A stretch of DNA of 64,000 nt from Polytrichum commune (Eukaryota; Streptophyta; Polytrichopsida; Polytrichales; Polytrichaceae). The translations under genes were made by a program, and so were the position numbers. This document shows positions 59,951 to 64,000 of the stretch, one piece after another. The notes beneath the pieces are model-generated. The model worked only from the letters and a program-made list of their open reading frames with translations. It did not search any database and was not told the origin of the DNA. Numbering within the stretch: position 1 is the stretch's first letter; each line of letters starts with the position of its first letter. The DNA lies in NCBI GenBank assembly GCA_950295325.1, contig OX485806.1, forward strand, positions 23,934,001 through 23,998,000. Direction: 5' to 3'.

Positions 59951-60883
59951 CCGTAGCTTAATAGCAGGTTCGGCACAAAATAATTCTAAAAATAGATGCC
60001 TAAAAGTTTGGAATATTATTGGCATTTTTTGCCGAATATAAAATTAATTATTTTTCAAAATTGCCAAAAAGTAAGATATTTTTACTTCTCACTAGAGTTT
60101 TACTTACAGTGGAAGCATATGTAAATTTTGAAGGAGAGAAGGTGCTCCTTTTGTAATCAAGCTCACTTACATTAGTCCACATAGAATATGGGTTAAGAAG
60201 TAGCAAGACTCTAGGTGAGGCTTTTCAAATGTGTTGTACACAAATTTTTGGAGTCCAATTGAGCATAGAAGATGAAGTTTTATGGAATTTTGTCCAACTA
60301 ACAAAAGTTGAGAAATCAATCCTTCTTCCACCTCCAACAAGTTTTGTGTCAAAATAAGTCTTTATGCAAAAGATATGGACAAAACATTGCAGCCGTGTAA
60401 AGATCAAAAAATTAAAATGTGTTCATAACAGTTTTTCGGAGCTCATTTGTGCATAGAAGATCAACTTTTTTTGAATTTTGTTGGTCTAAGAAAATTGAAA
60501 TCAAGTAATCTTTCACCTCCAACAAATTTTATGTCATTTGAAAACTCTATGCAAAAGTTATGCGTGTTATAAAAATGAAGTCTAACTAGGTGCTTCACCT
60601 CAAAGTTTACATATCCCATATGCATTGTTGAACACAACTCCACTCTACTTGCATAAAGCACAGATCATTCTCAATTCTTCACTCACATCTTACTTGTCAT
60701 TCAATGCAAGAGAGATGTACACGATATAAGCTTAAATAAAAAATGAATTTAAGCCAAATTTTTAAAAATTAAAAGAGAAAATTGCCGAAAATATGAATAT
60801 ACTATTTTTAGGTGCCGAACCTACTTTCTGAACTTTAATTAAATATTAGGCAGCAAGTTGCCGAACCTGCTAGTAAACTACGG
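59951..60883. mobile_element. 933-bp inverted-repeat transposon with TA target duplication
   Basis: Left end CCGTAGCTTAATAGCAGGTT followed by CGGCA; right end is its reverse complement (TGCCGAACCTGCTAGTAAAC then TACGG) with two differences. TA flanks both sides (59949-59950, 60884-60885). A second inverted pair lies inside (AAAAATAG, GCCGAA words at about 59985-60040 and 60775-60830). The centre contains a direct duplication of about 190 bp (60222-60400 and 60412-60580; shared GTGCATAGAAGAT / GAGCATAGAAGAT, CACCTCCAACAA, TATGCAAAAG). Non-coding, so non-autonomous; TA duplication fits the Tc1/mariner (Stowaway-like) group. Confidence 0.75.
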
Positions 60884-60932
60884 TAGTAAGCTTTTGTTTT
60901 ACTATGGATAGCTGCACCTATCACTGACCTAA

Positions 60933-61026
60933 GTGTTCATAAAACTACCAGCCTATTATCTAAGTCACTCATTATCAATGTTCAATATCTTGGCCTAGAT
61001 AATAGGGTTGGTGATTTTATGAACAC
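60933..61026. mobile_element. 94-bp palindromic MITE
   Basis: The arms GTGTTCATAAAACTACCAGC (then CTATTATCTA) and TAGATAATAGGGTTGGTGAT (then TTTATGAACAC) are inverted copies over about 35 bases with a few mismatches. A (GT)n microsatellite follows at 61056-61082. Confidence 0.7.
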
Positions 61027-61055
61027 TGACACAACAAGGAAATAGGAGTCAATTC

Positions 61056-61086
<31 letters not shown>

Positions 61087-61169
61087 TGTTTTCTTTTTTT
61101 CTTTGGCACAAATTGAAAGCAAATTCAACTCCAAAGAAAAAGTGCAATCACCTCGAGCAAATCAGAGCA

Positions 61170-64000
61170 AACGAGGGGACTTAAGAAATAATGCCCATCC
61201 AGGGTTTGCCTTCGCAAGTATTCACTAAATTGCTCCGAGTAACAATAGGTTTGTTGACACAACAAACATTGTCAAAATCTTTAAGAACATCCACATAAGC
61301 AACATCCAATGTTTGTGACAGTTTGTTGCCATTCAAGTCTACCATATTCAAGTAGGGAGTCCCACTCAACTTGGTGTGTTTTCTTCATTGGCCATTGAAG
61401 AGCATTAAAAACCATATCATTTTGTGGATGCCAAATAATCCATGGAAGGCCACTCCTCAAGAAGAACCAAATGTGACTGAAAGGTTTGAGTGATTTGCTA
61501 AGAGGTTGAAGAAATAGACACTACATCATGGAAAAAGATTACCAAGGGCCAAGGTTACCTTTTTTAGCAAAGAGTTGCCAAATGATCTTAGTTGCATAGC
61601 ACCACACTTGTAGAGCCAATGAACAATTGAAGAATTTGTGCTCCACCGACTTCACAACTGGGGAGCCACAACAAGGGCAACTCTTGTCAATCTCTATCAA
61701 GATTCATCCACGTCATTCGTTGACCGCCACTACCTTATGAATGACTGACCAAGAAAGGTGACCTTCTTTTGTGCCTTGTGCTTATGCCAAATGATCCTCC
61801 AATTCGGAGAGGTGGAGGGAGGAATTTTGTTCCACCATTTGTTAGAGATTGGTTTTTTAAGAGTCTCTTGAGTAGTGATCCATTTCCTTCTAAAGTTGCC
61901 CGAAAATGCCAAGAAGGGAGTAATCTCATGCCACCACCACCTCGCCATGTCAAAGAAGAATTGATCCTTCTCTTTACCTGGCGGTGTTTCACGCCCAAGG
62001 GCACCCACCTCCCCTCGGTGTGGGCGTGTTTTTTATTTGGTTTTATTCATTTTGGCGTTGGCTAAGTTGGCCTTTTGTCTCAAAACAAAAAAACAAAATG
62101 ATCCAATTTTCCAAAGAATAAATTGAAATGGGTATGAGCACTGCCACATGAATGTCTATCCAACCTAACTCATGACATCCAACCCGAGAATGCCATGGGG
62201 GCTCCGCATCCCTAACATATGGTTTAACTTCACTAAGAGTAAAGTATTACGACCCAACAATGGATTTAGGGAAAGTACCCATAAATGTAACACTAAATTG
62301 GACTAGCTCGAAAACTAACTTCCTTAAAATAACCTTCACTAACCACCCATTCTGACAACTCATCTTCTTGATTCTATACAAACCAACCCATTCTTGTGAA
62401 GTGGGATGCGCTTCTTGCTGGAAAATAATCCTATCACAGAACAAATCATAGCGTTCTAGTAGTTTGATCCAAAAATCATAATAAACATTTGCAATGGAGA
62501 ATTTGGTATGTGCTTCCTCCCATTCTAAAAAATCATTCCTCCCCGGATCCCAAATATCTCGAAAGTATCTCAAACCTTTACTATAAAGTACGAAGCCCCT
62601 ATCCATCGTAATGCCGAAGTACAAACTTTAGTATTCAGTTTGCCACCAGAGGTTAAGTTGTAAAATATCGTCCAAGCAAGACGGAGAAAGAAAAGTCATT
62701 GTGCGTGCCATCACCTTCCATCATTGAGCAATATGACGCCAAACTTTTGACCCGCCTTTGATAGAGAAGTTAGGAGAGAACAACTAGAGAGAGAAGAGCC
62801 CCATGAACCATGCTAAGAAGGTTGGACTTGCTTAATGTGGTACCTCAACAAGATTTGCATAATCAACTTGGTTGGGTAAAAGTGCTTGAATGATCCACTT
62901 ACTTATGAGTGCTTGCATTGCATCCTCCTGGGAAGTAAGATTGAGACCTCCAACTTCCTTCAACATCACACAATCGTCCCAACACACCCATTCTCTTGGA
63001 GTGTTCTCAAACCCTGACTAGAGGTAATTATGCAACAAAGCCTGAATTTTCCTCAAGATTTTCTTGGAACCAACCCAACCCACAATGAATTACCAAAGGG
63101 ATGACATCAACACCTTATTCACAATGAGTAATCTGCCAACAAGCGATAGCTTTGTGGAACTCTAGTACTTGAGTTTGGCCTTGAACCTATCCACAAGAAT
63201 TTGGTTGACATCTTGTAGCTTAAGATTCAAGCCGAAAGGAATGCCGAGAAGCTCGGACAAATCTCCGGTGGCAACCCATTATTATTGATATTTCTCCACC
63301 CAACCCGGTTGAGTACCACATCTGCACCAATATGCCACATTTTTGTGCTAGCCAATCTCCAGGCTAGAGGCAAGCCCAAACTTCCAAAGAATCCCCACAA
63401 GATTATCCATGCTAGCCTCTTTCACTCTCACTTTAAATGAAGTATCGTTTGCATATTGGCTAATTGTTGGGTATGGCATTGAGGAAGGGAAATGCCTCCA
63501 ATACGGCCAGTCCTTACCACAATTTTGACCGCAACATTCAATGCTCCTGCAACTATAATAAAGAAGTAACGAGCTAGGGGGCAACCCTAACGAACTCCTC
63601 TATCTAATCTAAAAAGTTGTGTCATTTGGTGGTCAATATTGACAAAGATCAATGCATCACATAACAACAATCTAATCATATTAATGAAGGAGTTAGGCAT
63701 CCCTAATTTCTTCATAACTTGAAACATGAAGGTCTAATCAACTTTATGATATACTTTGTTAAAGTCAAGATTAAAAAATATTAAGTCCTAACGTGACTCC
63801 TTAGCCCATTGAATTTACTCATGTGTAAGGAGAATGTTATTTAAAATGAATTTGAAAAGGAGGAAAGTAGTTTGGTCATAGTCAATTACCTCCACCAAAA
63901 ATGGTTGAAGACGCCTTTGTATAGCTTTAGTGCAAATCTTGTAGGTGGTAATGAATAAAGTGATAGGCCTCTAGTTTTGTCAATGAAATGGGAGATTGAG
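61170..64000 (-). mobile_element. Decayed L1-type LINE, ORF2 C-terminal half (runs off the window)
   Basis: Reading leftward from 64000: reverse transcriptase palm (FFNLDFNKVYHKVD near 63750; RGVR-stop-GCPLARYFF at 63573-63606; QYANDTSF at about 63440-63465, the YADD box with Asn in place of the first Asp), then RT thumb (LSLVGRLLIVNKVL, about 63120-63160), WDDCVMLKEVGGLNL (about 62940-62990), KWWNKIPPS near 61820, the zinc finger CPCCGSPVV...VEHKFFNC (61624-61692) and WHPQNDMVFNALQWP (about 61385-61435). These are the ORF2 parts of plant L1-type LINEs in correct order. Several stops and frameshifts make it a pseudogene. The 5' portion lies beyond the right edge. Confidence 0.85.
62010..62096 (+). 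mobile_element. SINE-like tail inserted in the LINE
   Basis: TTTTGGCGTTGGCTAAGTTG then GCCTTTTGTCTCAAAACAAA matches the 3' part and A-rich tail of the SINE at 2885-3066, in + orientation, opposite to the LINE. It interrupts the LINE reading frame. TGATCC occurs on both sides (61966 and about 62098), a possible short target duplication. Confidence 0.5.

Noticed and set aside
61181-61369. Separate small gene on the - strand.
   Set aside because: It is an off-frame reading of the LINE 3' end; the LINE frame is readable across the same bases (WHPQNDMVFN just upstream).

Overview
The window is nuclear DNA from a land plant. It has GT-AG introns with plant-like spacing, one long multi-exon mitochondrial gene, plant-type telomere-like units (CCCTAAA, near 2735), and AT-rich intergenic DNA packed with plant transposon families. 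The mix of transposons suggests a seed-free plant (bryophyte, lycophyte or fern), but this is an inference and the species cannot be named from the sequence.

Only two ordinary host genes are well supported, side by side on the + strand. At 11786-13831 is an uninterrupted 681-residue class 3 lipase-type alpha/beta hydrolase (GHSLGG nucleophile elbow). Its upstream leader contains a diverged tandem duplication. At 18196-27617 is a 13-exon gene for MIC60 (mitofilin), the inner-membrane scaffold of the MICOS cristae-junction complex; the exons join in frame to 781 residues. Its first intron carries a duplication that copies the exon 1 splice donor, and intron 9 holds a MITE.

The rest is mobile DNA in several layers. 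From 1 to 10.4 kb there are small inverted-repeat elements, a tRNA-derived SINE with a 13-bp target duplication, and two LINE 3' tails. At 15.4-16.1 kb is an internally deleted pogo/Tigger-like element that keeps only the two ends of its transposase. From 33 to 36 kb there are MITEs and a direct-plus-inverted repeat cluster. From 37.5 to 42.2 kb lies a decayed Ty3/gypsy element on the - strand, with gag, protease, RT and RNase H recognisable. From 43.8 to 48.1 kb is a 4.3-kb block bounded by a perfect 28-bp inverted repeat and holding a 57-bp minisatellite. From 61.2 kb to the right edge is a decayed L1-type LINE on the - strand.

The most notable object is a complete 6,926-bp DNA transposon at 52001-58926. 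It has about 66-bp terminal inverted repeats made of GTGAGC-like units and a perfect 10-bp target duplication (GTGGCCAACT). It carries two divergent genes: a decayed MULE-like transposase (zinc-finger N-terminus, DDE-like core, SWIM finger) on the - strand, and a five-exon gene on the + strand resembling an amino (N6-adenine/N4-cytosine) DNA methyltransferase with permuted motif order. A 359-bp tandem repeat lies between them, where a shared promoter would be. The element sits inside an older MITE, and a related MITE at 8.3 kb shows what the unoccupied site looked like. A transposon that carries its own DNA methyltransferase-like gene could in principle mark DNA at its ends or at its target, or influence its own silencing; that function is inference.
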